Assembly: GCA_964393615.1 (NCBI GenBank)
Contig: CAYMUR010000015.1
Span: 1-64,000, forward strand
DNA length: 64,000 bases
Direction: 5' to 3'
DNA from: CAYMUR01 sp964393615
GTDB taxonomy: Bacteria > Planctomycetota > Planctomycetia > Pirellulales > Pirellulaceae
How positions within the stretch are numbered: position 1 is the first letter of the stretch; each line of letters starts with the position of its first letter. The position numbers and the translations under genes were made by a program. Below, piece by piece: positions 1-8,622 of the stretch. The notes beneath the pieces were generated by a model, which ran no database searches, was not told where the DNA came from, and worked only from the letters and a program-made list of their open reading frames with translations.

Positions 1-639
1 ATTGATTCATTCGAGCTGGCGTTTCGTATGCAAACGGAGATGCCCGAAGTCCAGGATATCACCGACGAGACTGCGACCACTCGGAGACTGTACGGACTTG
101 ACGAACCGGCCACCGCGAATTTCGGCCGGCAGTGTCTGCTCGCACGGCGGTTCGCCGAGCAAGGCGTGAGGTTCATTCAGGTCACACATAGTCCCCTCCC
201 CAGCCTCTGGGACCAGCACAGCGCGCTTCGCGGTCAACTCGAGCGGAACGCGCGGCAAGTCGACCGGCCGATCGCCGGACTGCTCGAGGATCTCAAGCAG
301 CGCGGATTACTGGACGACACGCTCGTGATCTGGGGCGGCGAATTCGGTCGCACGCCGACCGTACAAGGCAAGTATGGAGAAGCAGCCGGCCGGGATCACA
401 ATCCCGACGGCTTCAGCATCTGGATGGCCGGCGGTGGCGTGAAGGGTGGCATTCGCTATGGGGCAACAGACGACTATGGCTACCACGCCTTACAGAACAA
501 GGTCCACCTGCACGACCTGCATGCAACCATTCTCCACCTGCTGGGACTGGATCACGAGCTACTCACCTACCACTACGCGGGTCGCGATTTTCGCTTAACC
601 GATGTCCATGGGAAAGTGGCAACAGGCATCTTGTCATGA
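1..639 (+). CDS. DUF1501 family protein, C-terminal part
   Basis: The reading frame is open from base 1, so the gene begins before the window and only about the last 212 residues are seen. The protein belongs to DUF1501, sulfatase-like proteins abundant in planctomycetes and usually paired with DUF1549/DUF1553 cytochrome-like proteins. Seen directly: the stretch VIWGGEFGRTPT followed by GRDHNPDGFSIWMAGGG, and the typical ending GRDFRLTDVHG, which are hallmarks of the family. The fold resembles alkaline phosphatase/sulfatase, but the substrate is unknown. The stop is TGA at 637-639. Downstream lie only gene relics, so there is no operon partner on this side. Confidence 0.9.
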   Translation: MDSFELAFRMQTEMPEVQDITDETATTRRLYGLDEPATANFGRQCLLARRFAEQGVRFIQVTHSPLPSLWDQHSALRGQLERNARQVDRPIAGLLEDLKQRGLLDDTLVIWGGEFGRTPTVQGKYGEAAGRDHNPDGFSIWMAGGGVKGGIRYGATDDYGYHALQNKVHLHDLHATILHLLGLDHELLTYHYAGRDFRLTDVHGKVATGILS

Positions 640-687
640 CATGCCTTTGAGCTTCATCAAACCGCTGAGAGGGCCATCAAAGTCCTG

Positions 688-870
688 TTGCGTGCTGTTT
701 TGAATACACAAGCAGAGGTCATCATCGTCGGCGGTGGCGTAATAGGGGTCAGTACAGTGCTTGACGTGAAACATATCGGGGCTGATCGAGTCATTGTCTG
801 GGAACACCATCACGTCAGATCCGGACAGTCAGGTTGGGTGGCACGTGTTTCTCGCACCAATACGCAGGAT
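688..870 (+). pseudogene. Relic of an FAD-dependent oxidoreductase (N-terminal dinucleotide fold)
   Basis: About 60 residues read EVIIVGGGVIGVSTVLDV, then GADRVIVWEHHHVRSGQSG. This is the GxGxxG FAD-binding start of the DAO/sarcosine-oxidase family, including the acidic residue ending the second strand and the SGxSG turn. The similarity fades after about 860. The frame runs on to 1014 only as non-homologous sequence. A complete member is about 380-450 residues, so this is a truncated remnant. It abuts a sialidase relic on the opposite strand, which suggests deletion or rearrangement joined two decaying genes. It could be translated as a 108-residue peptide but would not be a functional enzyme. 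Confidence 0.6.
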
Positions 871-1167
871 CGCGTAAAAGGCGGCCGGATCGAGTCTGCT
901 GCGGGTGTGCTTCTCCAAACGATGTGTACGGATAGTCCTTGGCACGCTGTCGAAAGCGGCTTGGTATCGCTGGTTCCACGTCTTCCCGCCGTCCCTGCTT
1001 CGCCACACAAATGACTTGCAGTTCTTGATGAGGTACTCGAAGACACCTAGCATCAGCGTTCCGTCAGCCAGTTGCCACACATTTCGCGTTGCTAATCCTT
1101 TCGTCCGCGGTAGGAACTCCTTTGGCTCAACGCATGTTGACGTCCACGTTCGACCCCAACGCCAATT
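830..1167 (-). pseudogene. Relic of a BNR-repeat sialidase-like protein
   Basis: Read on the minus strand from about 1167 downward, the frame gives EPKEFLPRTKGLATRNVWQL, then ADGTLMLGVFEYLIKNCKSF and VWRSRDGGKTWNQ. The Asp-box SRDGGKTW and the preceding pattern of a propeller blade are typical of exo-alpha-sialidase/BNR proteins. The similarity stops shortly after the Asp box, and no signal peptide or further blades are seen. This is one internal blade of a lost gene. An intact but different sialidase-like gene lies at 4562-5542. The fragment overlaps the end of the FAD relic on the other strand. Confidence 0.6.
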
Positions 1168-1437
1168 TCAGCGCACGGATCGGGTAGACCGGTAGCCTGA
1201 ACGGTTGCCTGGTTAGAGGGGGTCGGTGGGGGTTGGCTATAGTGGCGATTTCGTGGAGAATCTATTTAGTGTGAATCAGATTCGATTTACTTTTCTGCCC
1301 TCGAAACTCAAAAACCATTTTGCTGCGTCCAACGTTTCGCGACCCGTTCGTGATGAAGGATGCGGTGTGATCCACGAGATCCTGGCGTGATGCAGTTGGT
1401 TGCATGGCTTCAGGTGGCCTCGCCAAAAGTTAAATTA

Positions 1438-2856
1438 ATGATGAAACAGAATCCAGCCCCCAACTCGACCGACCTGACACACCGCGACGATCCGAACTCG
1501 CTTCGCCAGGCTGCACTGGACCACCTGTTCGTCGGGATGACCAACCCGACTTTGCTGGCTGCCGAAAACGGACCGGTGGTAATCCAGCAAGCCGAGGGGA
1601 TTTACTTCACGGACGTGAACGGCCGGCGCTTCATCGATGGCATCTCGGGGATGTATTTTCGCAACGTGGGATACGGTCGCCAAGAGATCGCGCAGGCGAT
1701 CTACGACCAGTTGTCGAACGTCAGCATGAACGTTTACGCAGGAGTTACAGCGGCTGCGATTCAATTGGCGACCCGGCTGGCCCAGCTCTCGCCCGGTGAC
1801 CTGTCGCGGACGTTCTTCTGCCAGGGAGGATCCGAGGCGAACGAATCGAGCATCAAGTTGGCGCAGGGCTATCATATGCGCAATGGCGAGCGTCAACGCT
1901 TTAAAATTATCTCTCGCCGCGGTAGCTACCATGGGGGAACGTGGGCCACGATGTTTCTGGGTGACCATCCGTTCTTTCCCCGCACTGACTATCATCCTGT
2001 GCCAGAGCATGCCATTGTCGTGCCCGGCCCCAACTTTTATCGTTGCGAGTTCGGTTCCAAGAGCGAAGAGGAGTGTGGCCAGCGGGCAGCGGAGGCGATC
2101 GAGCAGGCGATCCAGAACGCCGGTCCCCAGACCGTGTCGGCAGTAATCGGCGAACCAGTGACACAACCACTCGGCGGTGTCGTCCCGGCCGCGAATTATT
2201 GGCCGCTGGTCCGGGAAATCTGCGACCGTTACGGCGTGCTGCTGATCTTTGACGAAATCATCACCGGGTTCGGGCGGCTCGGCACCTGGTTCGGCGCCGA
2301 CTTCGTCGGCGTGACCCCCGATATCATGAGCCTGGGCAAAGGGATCACGTCCGGCTATTTTCCGCTGGGCGCGTCGCTGGCGAGTTCAAAAATCGCCGAC
2401 GTCTTCAGCGGTCCACCGGAAAAGTCGTGGAGCCATATGTATACGTACTCGGCCCACCCCGGTGGAGCGGCCGCCGCGCTCAAGAACCTGGAGATTGTCG
2501 AGCAAGAACAGCTGTTGGAAAACGCGCGCCAACGCGGCGAGCAGCTGCAGCAGCGCATGTTTCGGATGCAGGAACAACATCCCATCGTCGGCGATGCCCG
2601 GGGCGTCGGTTTGATACAGGGTCTGGAGATCGTCAGGGACCGTGAGACGAAAGAACATTTTGACCCGGATATCGGCGTGAATGTCCGGTTGACCCAGGCG
2701 CTGCGCGACAGGGGGGTCTGGATCCGCGTGCCTCCCTTCATCTTGCCGCTGGCGCCACCGCTGACCATTACCGCCGATGAATTGGACGCCTTGTGTGACG
2801 CGGTCGACGAGTCGCTGAGCGAGGTAGAACAGCAATTGGGTATTCGCGCCCCGTGA
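1438..2856 (+). CDS. Class III PLP-dependent aminotransferase
   Basis: A 472-residue cytosolic fold-type I aminotransferase (omega-transaminase type). It would move an amino group between an amine or omega-amino acid and pyruvate or 2-oxoglutarate; the substrate cannot be read from sequence. Seen: the substrate/PLP segment FCQGGSEANESSIKLA, the PLP-pyridine Asp in LLIFDEIITGFGRLG, and the Schiff-base lysine in SLGKGITSGYFPLGA at about residue 301. Length fits the family. The ATG at 1438 (immediately followed by a second ATG) is chosen because alignment-like sequence begins just after it; an upstream frame to 1360 has no family character. The stop TGA lies inside a 14-bp tandem duplication. 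It converges on the ceramidase-like gene. Confidence 0.9.
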   Translation: MMKQNPAPNSTDLTHRDDPNSLRQAALDHLFVGMTNPTLLAAENGPVVIQQAEGIYFTDVNGRRFIDGISGMYFRNVGYGRQEIAQAIYDQLSNVSMNVYAGVTAAAIQLATRLAQLSPGDLSRTFFCQGGSEANESSIKLAQGYHMRNGERQRFKIISRRGSYHGGTWATMFLGDHPFFPRTDYHPVPEHAIVVPGPNFYRCEFGSKSEEECGQRAAEAIEQAIQNAGPQTVSAVIGEPVTQPLGGVVPAANYWPLVREICDRYGVLLIFDEIITGFGRLGTWFGADFVGVTPDIMSLGKGITSGYFPLGASLASSKIADVFSGPPEKSWSHMYTYSAHPGGAAAALKNLEIVEQEQLLENARQRGEQLQQRMFRMQEQHPIVGDARGVGLIQGLEIVRDRETKEHFDPDIGVNVRLTQALRDRGVWIRVPPFILPLAPPLTITADELDALCDAVDESLSEVEQQLGIRAP

Positions 2857-2874
2857 CGCGCGCCCCGTGACGCG
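2845..2874. repeat. 14-bp tandem duplication over the aminotransferase stop codon
   Basis: Just over two copies of the unit CGCGCCCCGTGACG in perfect tandem. The first copy contains the TGA stop of the aminotransferase gene (2854-2856). Confidence 0.85.
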
Positions 2875-2893
2875 ATTGACGAGTCGTGCAGTG

Positions 2894-2927
2894 ACGCACG
2901 AACCAAGCTAACGCACGAACCAAGCTA
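2894..2927. repeat. 17-bp perfect tandem duplication over the ceramidase-like stop codon
   Basis: The unit ACGCACGAACCAAGCTA occurs twice with no spacer (2894-2910 and 2911-2927). The second copy ends in the stop codon of the minus-strand gene (2925-2927). Confidence 0.9.
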
Positions 2928-4379
2928 GATGTCGTCCAGCATCTTCTTGATCCGCACCTCCAATTCCTCGATGATCTGCTCCAATGACCCAGGGGCGACA
3001 GAAGCGATGAGCTCCTGGTAGATTCCCTTCCCGTACAGGTCCTCCGGTGGTAGGTAGCCGACGCTGAATCCGCCGGCCAGCGTCGCGACGATGATGGGCA
3101 CGCCGGGAAACCGCTGGCGGAGGTGGCGCTGTAGGACGTTGTACGGCTCGCCGCCGACGGTGAGCCAGATGGCGTCACCCATGCGCCAAAGCGTCAGCGG
3201 GTATCGCACGTGAGTCATTTGCGATTGGCCCTCCAGGTGTCGTAGCGCCCGCTGGCGGCGCTCGGCCTGCGCCCGGGCGTCCCGCACCCGTTGTTGGTCA
3301 GCTGCGTTGCGGGCCACCTCTTCCTGCGATTTCCAGTGGGCGAGCTCGGCTTGCAGTTGCTCCTGTGGCGGCAGGTCGTCTCGCAACGCGAGCGGAACTT
3401 CTGCACGTTGCCAGTTCCACGCCGCTCGCAGCCGTTGTTCGTCGGAGGCTAGCGGTACATGCGACCACGTTCCAATCCTGGCACCCGAGTCGACCGGCCC
3501 CGCGTACTCGAATTTCGTACCAGCGGGCGGCAGCGAGGTCAGCGTTTCGAGCGCGGCATAGGCAAGTTGCCGACCATTTCTATCGGCGACGTCGACGTCG
3601 TCCACAAAACCATTCACAGGACCAAGGTCGGCCAATGCCCCCTGAATGAACAGGCACGGTGCCCCGGTTTCCGCTTCTACCACCTCACGCATGGCACCTG
3701 GATAGTCCGGACTGATCAACGTGTTGTCCCAGGCGAGCGTCGTGGGGTGGCAGGCATAGTTGACGATACTTGCGAGGTTCTTTCCTTTTTCGTCGGTCAC
3801 GCGGGCGACAACTACCGTATCGTCGGCGAGTCCTTCAGGATTGTATCCACAGACGAAATCCTGCCGCTGCTCGTCCCAGAGGTCACGGTGTGCTGCCAGG
3901 CTGCAGTGGCCGTGTCCATACACCATCGTTGCCGCGACGGCGGTTTCACGAGCGTCGCAGATCAGCGACACGACTCGCTCCTGTATCTGCCGCAAATACG
4001 GTGCGATCAGATCCCCGCCTGGCATGGATGCCCGCTCGGCACCCATCAAACCGGCCGCGTGCGTGTGTGAGAAAACAACCGCCAGCCGTTCCGGCGGCAC
4101 GTCGGTCGCTGAACTGACCGAGCTGATCAAGTTCTGCATTTCCTCAGCCCACAAAAAACAATGGTCCAGCGCCACCAGCACTTGAAAAGCGTCGCCGTCG
4201 TCGGACGATTCCAATGCCTGTATCCAAAGTACCGTGGCGACGAGCGGTCGGTGCACGCCGGTCGCCTGATCGTGTTTCGCGGCACCCCACATGCGGTGAC
4301 AGATGCCAACGGGCGGCGTGATATCCGCGCTGGCGATGCCGAAACGACAATTGCTCTGAGGGGTTTGAACGCAACGCAT
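2925..4379 (-). CDS. Neutral/alkaline ceramidase-like hydrolase
   Basis: A 484-residue protein of the neutral/alkaline non-lysosomal ceramidase superfamily. Planctomycetes carry many such proteins with uncertain substrates; true ceramidases cleave the amide bond of ceramide. Seen: the start FGIASADITPPVG, typical of the family; the zinc-ligand motif SHTH at residues 104-107; a further histidine region HGHCSLAAHRD; and NYACHPTTL, where the family has another metal-binding His. No convincing signal peptide is visible. The stop lies in a tandem duplication. It follows the sialidase-like gene in the same direction 182 bases downstream, so both may act on surface glycans or lipids, which is inference. 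Amide hydrolase on a small secreted substrate is the broader safe call. Confidence 0.8.
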   Translation of the reverse strand: MRCVQTPQSNCRFGIASADITPPVGICHRMWGAAKHDQATGVHRPLVATVLWIQALESSDDGDAFQVLVALDHCFLWAEEMQNLISSVSSATDVPPERLAVVFSHTHAAGLMGAERASMPGGDLIAPYLRQIQERVVSLICDARETAVAATMVYGHGHCSLAAHRDLWDEQRQDFVCGYNPEGLADDTVVVARVTDEKGKNLASIVNYACHPTTLAWDNTLISPDYPGAMREVVEAETGAPCLFIQGALADLGPVNGFVDDVDVADRNGRQLAYAALETLTSLPPAGTKFEYAGPVDSGARIGTWSHVPLASDEQRLRAAWNWQRAEVPLALRDDLPPQEQLQAELAHWKSQEEVARNAADQQRVRDARAQAERRQRALRHLEGQSQMTHVRYPLTLWRMGDAIWLTVGGEPYNVLQRHLRQRFPGVPIIVATLAGGFSVGYLPPEDLYGKGIYQELIASVAPGSLEQIIEELEVRIKKMLDDI

Positions 4380-4561
4380 GATAGGTTTCTGGATAGGACC
4401 TGTGGCTTGGCGTGGTCAGGACCATCGCGCTGACCATGGTACCATGTGGAATGTCTGTTGCAAGCCGCCTGAGTGTCCCCCTGAAATAGAAGACAGTTCA
4501 CGACTTCGCGAGTCCCAGGCAGTAGAATGGCCGGCCGCCGGGCGACGCTGCGCCCTGCTGG

Positions 4562-5542
4562 CTAGGGACCCCGCAGCGGAATGCGACAGGTGTAAATGTT
4601 CGCCATGCCTTCGTGCGACGAGTAATAACTGACGAGCATCTCGTGACCGCTGCGCACTGCGGCGGGGTACGAACAATCGCCCCCCGACGGGATATCGCAG
4701 TAAGGGATCAGCGTCTCGTTTTCATAGACGTACACCCGGGTGCCTGACTTGTCGCCGATGCTAGAACGTGAAAATAAATAGGTCACGCCGTCGAAAGTGT
4801 AAGCGGCGTGCCCCGCAAGATACAGGCCGCTGGAGGGCCGGTTTTTCCATTGGGAATACGGTGGTGAGGATTCCAGGATGGCAGAGGATGGTGAACCGCG
4901 TATCTGACGCAAGAATACGATGATCTTTTCGTCGTCGGTGAAGTGCAGCGTGGTTTCGCTCTCCCAGACGCCAGCTCGAATCTGGGAAATCTTTTCCCAG
5001 TGGATCCCATCCAGGGATGTGATCAGGTGCGATTTGCGTTTTGTGCCGTCGCTGGAGCTGATGTGTGCGGTCGCATAGAACTTGTTCTGATGGGCGACCG
5101 GTTTCCAAAAAATAAACTGGGTCTCGTAGACCTGGCGTGGTTCGCTCCATGTGGTTCCGTCATCCGTATGGACCACGAAGCTTTTGAGCGTGCCTCCGTC
5201 CCGGCCAGGATCGTACAGGAACAGACGGTCCGGCGTGGCGAGGAACTGTGGGTCGCGGTCGTCCGGTACAATGTCCAGCCTCAGCACTTCGCTCCACACG
5301 TCCGCAGAGGTTGAGCGCAATACGACCAGGTCACCGTCCAGCGAGCCATGATCGCTGGCCGTACGAAACGATAACCAATACGCGTCTTTCCAGCGGACCA
5401 TGGCTGTGAAAGCGTTGTGTTTGTCATCGGCTACCACCGTGCGGATGTCGTGCGGTGTGACCATTTGGGGTTCTTCGCCACACGCCACCGAAGCAGCAGT
5501 AAGCGACCAACAGAGCATCATGTGTATTGAAATCTGTCGCAT
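4562..5542 (-). CDS. Exported sialidase-like BNR beta-propeller protein
   Basis: A 326-residue protein starting with a Sec-type signal (hydrophobic stretch MMLCWSLTAASVAC). The body contains propeller-blade motifs: LVVLRSTSADVWSEVLRL, FVVHTDDGTTWSEPRQVYE and LITSLDGIHWEK, which are Asp-box-like turns of the exo-alpha-sialidase/BNR superfamily. It may bind or cleave sialic acid or another glycoside outside the cytoplasm. The catalytic Arg triad and Tyr/Glu pair of true sialidases cannot be assigned by eye. The alternative start at Met8 would leave a shorter signal. It lies upstream of the ceramidase-like gene in the same orientation, and a relic of another sialidase lies at 830-1167. Confidence 0.75.
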   Translation of the reverse strand: MRQISIHMMLCWSLTAASVACGEEPQMVTPHDIRTVVADDKHNAFTAMVRWKDAYWLSFRTASDHGSLDGDLVVLRSTSADVWSEVLRLDIVPDDRDPQFLATPDRLFLYDPGRDGGTLKSFVVHTDDGTTWSEPRQVYETQFIFWKPVAHQNKFYATAHISSSDGTKRKSHLITSLDGIHWEKISQIRAGVWESETTLHFTDDEKIIVFLRQIRGSPSSAILESSPPYSQWKNRPSSGLYLAGHAAYTFDGVTYLFSRSSIGDKSGTRVYVYENETLIPYCDIPSGGDCSYPAAVRSGHEMLVSYYSSHEGMANIYTCRIPLRGP

Positions 5543-5768
5543 CTTTTGTCATGCCTCGACAAACAAGTGGTGTGGATAAACAGGGCCAGCCAAGCCGGGC
5601 CCAAAAAACGGGCCAGTCCGTCGAGACCCGGGCGACCGGCGGTAATCAGCCCCTACCAGCAGATTGTATGACAGATTGGTCCCTGGCAACAACCGCCAGC
5701 AAACACCCAACCGGGCCGTCGGCCGCACGCCGTGACGCAGGGGTGGCAGGTTTCCCGTGACGGCTCAC

Positions 5769-5800
5769 AAAAAAAAGGGTGGGCCAGCCGGCCCACCCTT
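5769..5800 (-). terminator. Rho-independent terminator of the PDZ protein gene
   Basis: A perfect hairpin: GGGTGGGCC at 5777-5785 pairs with GGCCCACCC at 5790-5798 around the loop AGCC, extended by two A-T pairs. On the minus strand it is followed by a run of eight T (5769-5776). It lies 32 bases beyond the stop of the minus-strand gene that ends at 5832. Confidence 0.92.
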
Positions 5801-5831
5801 GCCTTTTCAAGGTAGCGATCGCAACGCTCAT

Positions 5832-7022
5832 TCAGAACGAAGAGACCCGCACCCGTTGGGCAACCACCCGTACCAATTGGATCTCGTTGCTGCCCTCGTA
5901 AACGACTTCCAAGTTCAGCACGCCATCGTTCAGCTGCAATGCCGTCAACAGGACGTCATGGCCGGTCATCGCTTCGCCATTGACGCTCACGATCACGTCA
6001 CCGGCTACCAAGCCAGCCCATTCGGCGGGCGAGTTGTTCTTGACCGTCTCAATGCCGAAACCGAACCCGGGGATTTGCGAACCACTGATGCCAACGTAGT
6101 AGCTGATTTCTGCGAATACCTGCGGAGCGCCGTTGATGACGATTACCTGCTGCGGGCAGAAGACGTAGTTCCAGTAGCAGGGAGTCCAGCAGTTCCAGTA
6201 CCAGTTGACACTGCACCAGTCCCACCAGTTCCAGCAGCAGAAATCAATCCACCAACCGCAGGAGACCGGCAAACTGAGGCACTTTTGGGCCATCGTTTTG
6301 ACTTCTTCGATTTCCTCGGGATCGTGCTCGTCATGGTCGACGCTGGAGTATTCTTCTAAAGCGTCTTCGATATTTTCCAGCGACGGAATTTCTTCGATGC
6401 TCTCGGGTTGGGGGGTAACCTCTGGGGCGGGGTTCGTGGTCGGACTCGGTCGTTCCGGTTGCGTCTCGGGCCGGGGTCGCGTGACGATGGGACGGATCGG
6501 ACGGGGTCGTGTGACGATAGGACGGATCGGACGGGGATACGTCACGATGGGACGAATGGGCCGCGGTCGCGTGACGATGGGGCGATCCTGCGGCTTGTCA
6601 CCAGGTTCGTAGTGGCCGTGACCGCCCGGTTTGCGACCTGGATTCTTGTCGTTGGGCTTGCGACCAGGCTTGCGGCCTGGGTTTTTGATGCCAGGTTTCT
6701 TGCTGCCGGGCTTGCGGCCTGGGTTTTTGATGCCAGGATTTTTGCTGTTCGGCTTGCGGCCTGGATTCTTGATGAGTGGCTTTTGGGTGTTGGGGTTGTG
6801 AATCGTGATTCCACGATTCGCTGTCCTGACCGAAGAAGTCCTGGCCCGCGTCTTGCTTTTTCGGCTGACCTTGCGGGTTGCCTTGGAAGCAGCTGCTGGT
6901 CGACGGGACACAGCTGATTTGGCGGATCGGGAGGGAGTAGCGGCCGTTGCCACCATCCAGGATGTGGAGAGAAATGCGATGGCTGCGACTAACACGAGTC
7001 GTTTTCGATTTAAAATTTCCAT
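5832..7022 (-). CDS. Exported PDZ-domain protein with basic repeats and a Trp/Cys cluster
   Basis: A 396-residue protein with an unusual order of regions. Residues 1-28: Sec-type signal. Residues 31-70: Lys/Arg/Ser-rich. Residues 84-133: repeats of the type KNPGRKPGSK. Residues 147-185: four copies of RPIVTRPRPI. Residues 200-240: Glu/Asp-rich. Residues 255-289: a 35-residue block with 10 Trp and 7 Cys. Residues about 305-385: a PDZ domain (GFGFGIETV, AGLVAGDVIVSVNGE). PDZ domains bind protein C-termini, so a periplasmic scaffold or envelope anchor is possible, but no protease domain is present. The basic repeats could contact acidic polymers, and the Cys/Trp block could bind metal or form a disulfide core; both are guesses. 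A strong terminator follows. Confidence 0.85.
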   Translation of the reverse strand: MEILNRKRLVLVAAIAFLSTSWMVATAATPSRSAKSAVSRRPAAASKATRKVSRKSKTRARTSSVRTANRGITIHNPNTQKPLIKNPGRKPNSKNPGIKNPGRKPGSKKPGIKNPGRKPGRKPNDKNPGRKPGGHGHYEPGDKPQDRPIVTRPRPIRPIVTYPRPIRPIVTRPRPIRPIVTRPRPETQPERPSPTTNPAPEVTPQPESIEEIPSLENIEDALEEYSSVDHDEHDPEEIEEVKTMAQKCLSLPVSCGWWIDFCCWNWWDWCSVNWYWNCWTPCYWNYVFCPQQVIVINGAPQVFAEISYYVGISGSQIPGFGFGIETVKNNSPAEWAGLVAGDVIVSVNGEAMTGHDVLLTALQLNDGVLNLEVVYEGSNEIQLVRVVAQRVRVSSF

Positions 7023-7374
7023 GATGTGCTCCTGCGTTCTTTTCTAGAGTAGATCCGTGAATCGGGAACCCGCGGTTCCCGTTGTCTTACGAAGGCTCTT
7101 AACGCAAGCAGCGTACCAAAGAGGTGTACGAATCGCCGATCCTGCCAGATTCTGACCAACTGCGCTCAGCAGCCGCGCTAGAAAATGGATCTGGTAAAGC
7201 GATTTTAGGTCAAAAATAGCGCCAGGCCCAGAAAAAAAATGATTCTCCTGAGAACCAAGCGCCCGCTCACCGCAGGACCCTGAGGAGGTCCGTGCTGTCA
7301 AAACGATCGCAGAAATCTCGTTTTGAGATGCTCCCAATCCGGGTGCCAAACGGCGGTGATCGCTGTAGTCGGTG
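7023..7374. other. Spacer downstream of the permease and upstream of the PDZ gene
   Basis: No supported gene in 352 bases. It must hold the promoter of the PDZ gene. A run of eight T on the minus strand (7226-7233) follows only a weak four-base-pair hairpin and is not called as a terminator. Confidence 0.6.
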
Positions 7375-8124
7375 TCAGGGGCGTACCAGCAGCATGATTG
7401 CCAACACGATGACGGCGATGGTCACCACGGTCTTGACCCAAGCATGGCCTTTCAGCACTGTCAGCCGCACACCGATCTGGCTGCCGATGACGTTTCCCAC
7501 CGCCAGTACACCACCCAGTTGCCAGTCGATCTTGCCCTGGGAGGCAAAGATGGTCAGCGCACATCCCGTATAAATCAGGATCGTCAGGACCTTGACGGCG
7601 TTTCCGCGAACCAAGTCGAGCCGGGCCATGGTGGTTGCGGCCAGGATCAAAAATCCCGCGCCCGCCTGAATGAATCCGCCATAGATTCCCACGACAAAGA
7701 ACCCCACTACCAGGGGTACGATTTGCGGTGGCTGGCTGTCTACCGAGGGTTGTTTCTTTTTCAAGGGATCCCACAAAGTCCACAGCGTGACAGCGATCAT
7801 CAAAAAGGCCAGGATATTCTTGAAGTCGTGGTCGCCCATGGCGACGGCGGCCCAGGCGCCCAGCCCGGCGCCAAAGGTGGCCGGCAGCGCGGCCCAAACG
7901 AGATATTTCCACTCGACAACGCCATGTCGCTGGAAACCCCACACGGCGCCCAGGTTTTGACAGAAGATTGCCACCCGGTTCGTGCCGTTGGCCACCGTCG
8001 GTGGCAGGCCGAGAAAGATTAACGCTGGCAGCGTTAAAAACGAACCCCCCCCGGCGATGATGTTGAGGGTGCCGGCGATGACCCCCGCGCCCAACAGCAG
8101 CCCGTATCGAAGCCAGTCATCCAC
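7375..8124 (-). CDS. TauE/SafE family permease
   Basis: A 249-residue inner-membrane protein of the TauE/SafE (DUF81) family, which includes exporters of sulfite, sulfoacetate and related anions. Seen: the N-terminal half motif GVIAGTLNIIAGGGSFLTLP and the matching second-half motif FFVVGIYGGFIQAGAGFLIL, an internal duplication typical of the family, with about eight hydrophobic segments. Length is normal. The gene is alone, reading away from the GH88/105 gene. The substrate cannot be inferred from neighbours. Confidence 0.88.
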   Translation of the reverse strand: MDDWLRYGLLLGAGVIAGTLNIIAGGGSFLTLPALIFLGLPPTVANGTNRVAIFCQNLGAVWGFQRHGVVEWKYLVWAALPATFGAGLGAWAAVAMGDHDFKNILAFLMIAVTLWTLWDPLKKKQPSVDSQPPQIVPLVVGFFVVGIYGGFIQAGAGFLILAATTMARLDLVRGNAVKVLTILIYTGCALTIFASQGKIDWQLGGVLAVGNVIGSQIGVRLTVLKGHAWVKTVVTIAVIVLAIMLLVRP

Positions 8125-8622
8125 GGTGACGCACCTATGCGTAAAAGTCAGGTTGTGTTGACGTGCGGACCGAGAACGCAGCGTCCTAGAATTTGCCAGG
8201 CTCGACGCTGCGACACACCGCGCGGTATTCCGCTATTCCGGCCGGCCGACCCCTTTTTGCGTGAAACCGTGTCGCTCCCTGTGGCGGTCATCTCATCGCG
8301 TCTCACCAGTCATCGAAAATTTGCGGCAATTGGCTGCAATCCGGTTTCCAAAAAAAAGGAGATTTCGCCAGGAATCCGGTCGCAGCGACCGTTTATTTTG
8401 ATTGATCCTGATGCGCCGGCCCCGCATCGCCACGAGACCTGGTCCGATTCCTAGCGGCTCGACCCCAGCGGGGCCCAAAAATCGCTGCCCTGGCAGGCGG
8501 CAGCGTGCAGGCTGCTACCTAGCCTCGCAGGGGACAGGTACCCTATAAAAGGAGGCATACATTGTCCCATTGGTCGGCAACGGGCCGATCTACCAAGTGC
8601 CAACCCCGACAGGAACTCGTCG
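8125..8622. other. Divergent spacer between permease and GH88/105 genes
   Basis: 498 bases with no supported gene or RNA. It should hold the promoters of both flanking genes, which read outward. No clear sigma-70 elements were recognised. Confidence 0.55.

Noticed and set aside
1435..2166. 243-codon minus-strand frame
   Set aside because: Antisense to the conserved core of the aminotransferase; composition is that of a shadow frame.
7222..7250. Terminator downstream of the TauE/SafE gene
   Set aside because: Eight T follow on the minus strand, but the stem is only about four base pairs and lies more than 120 bases from the stop.
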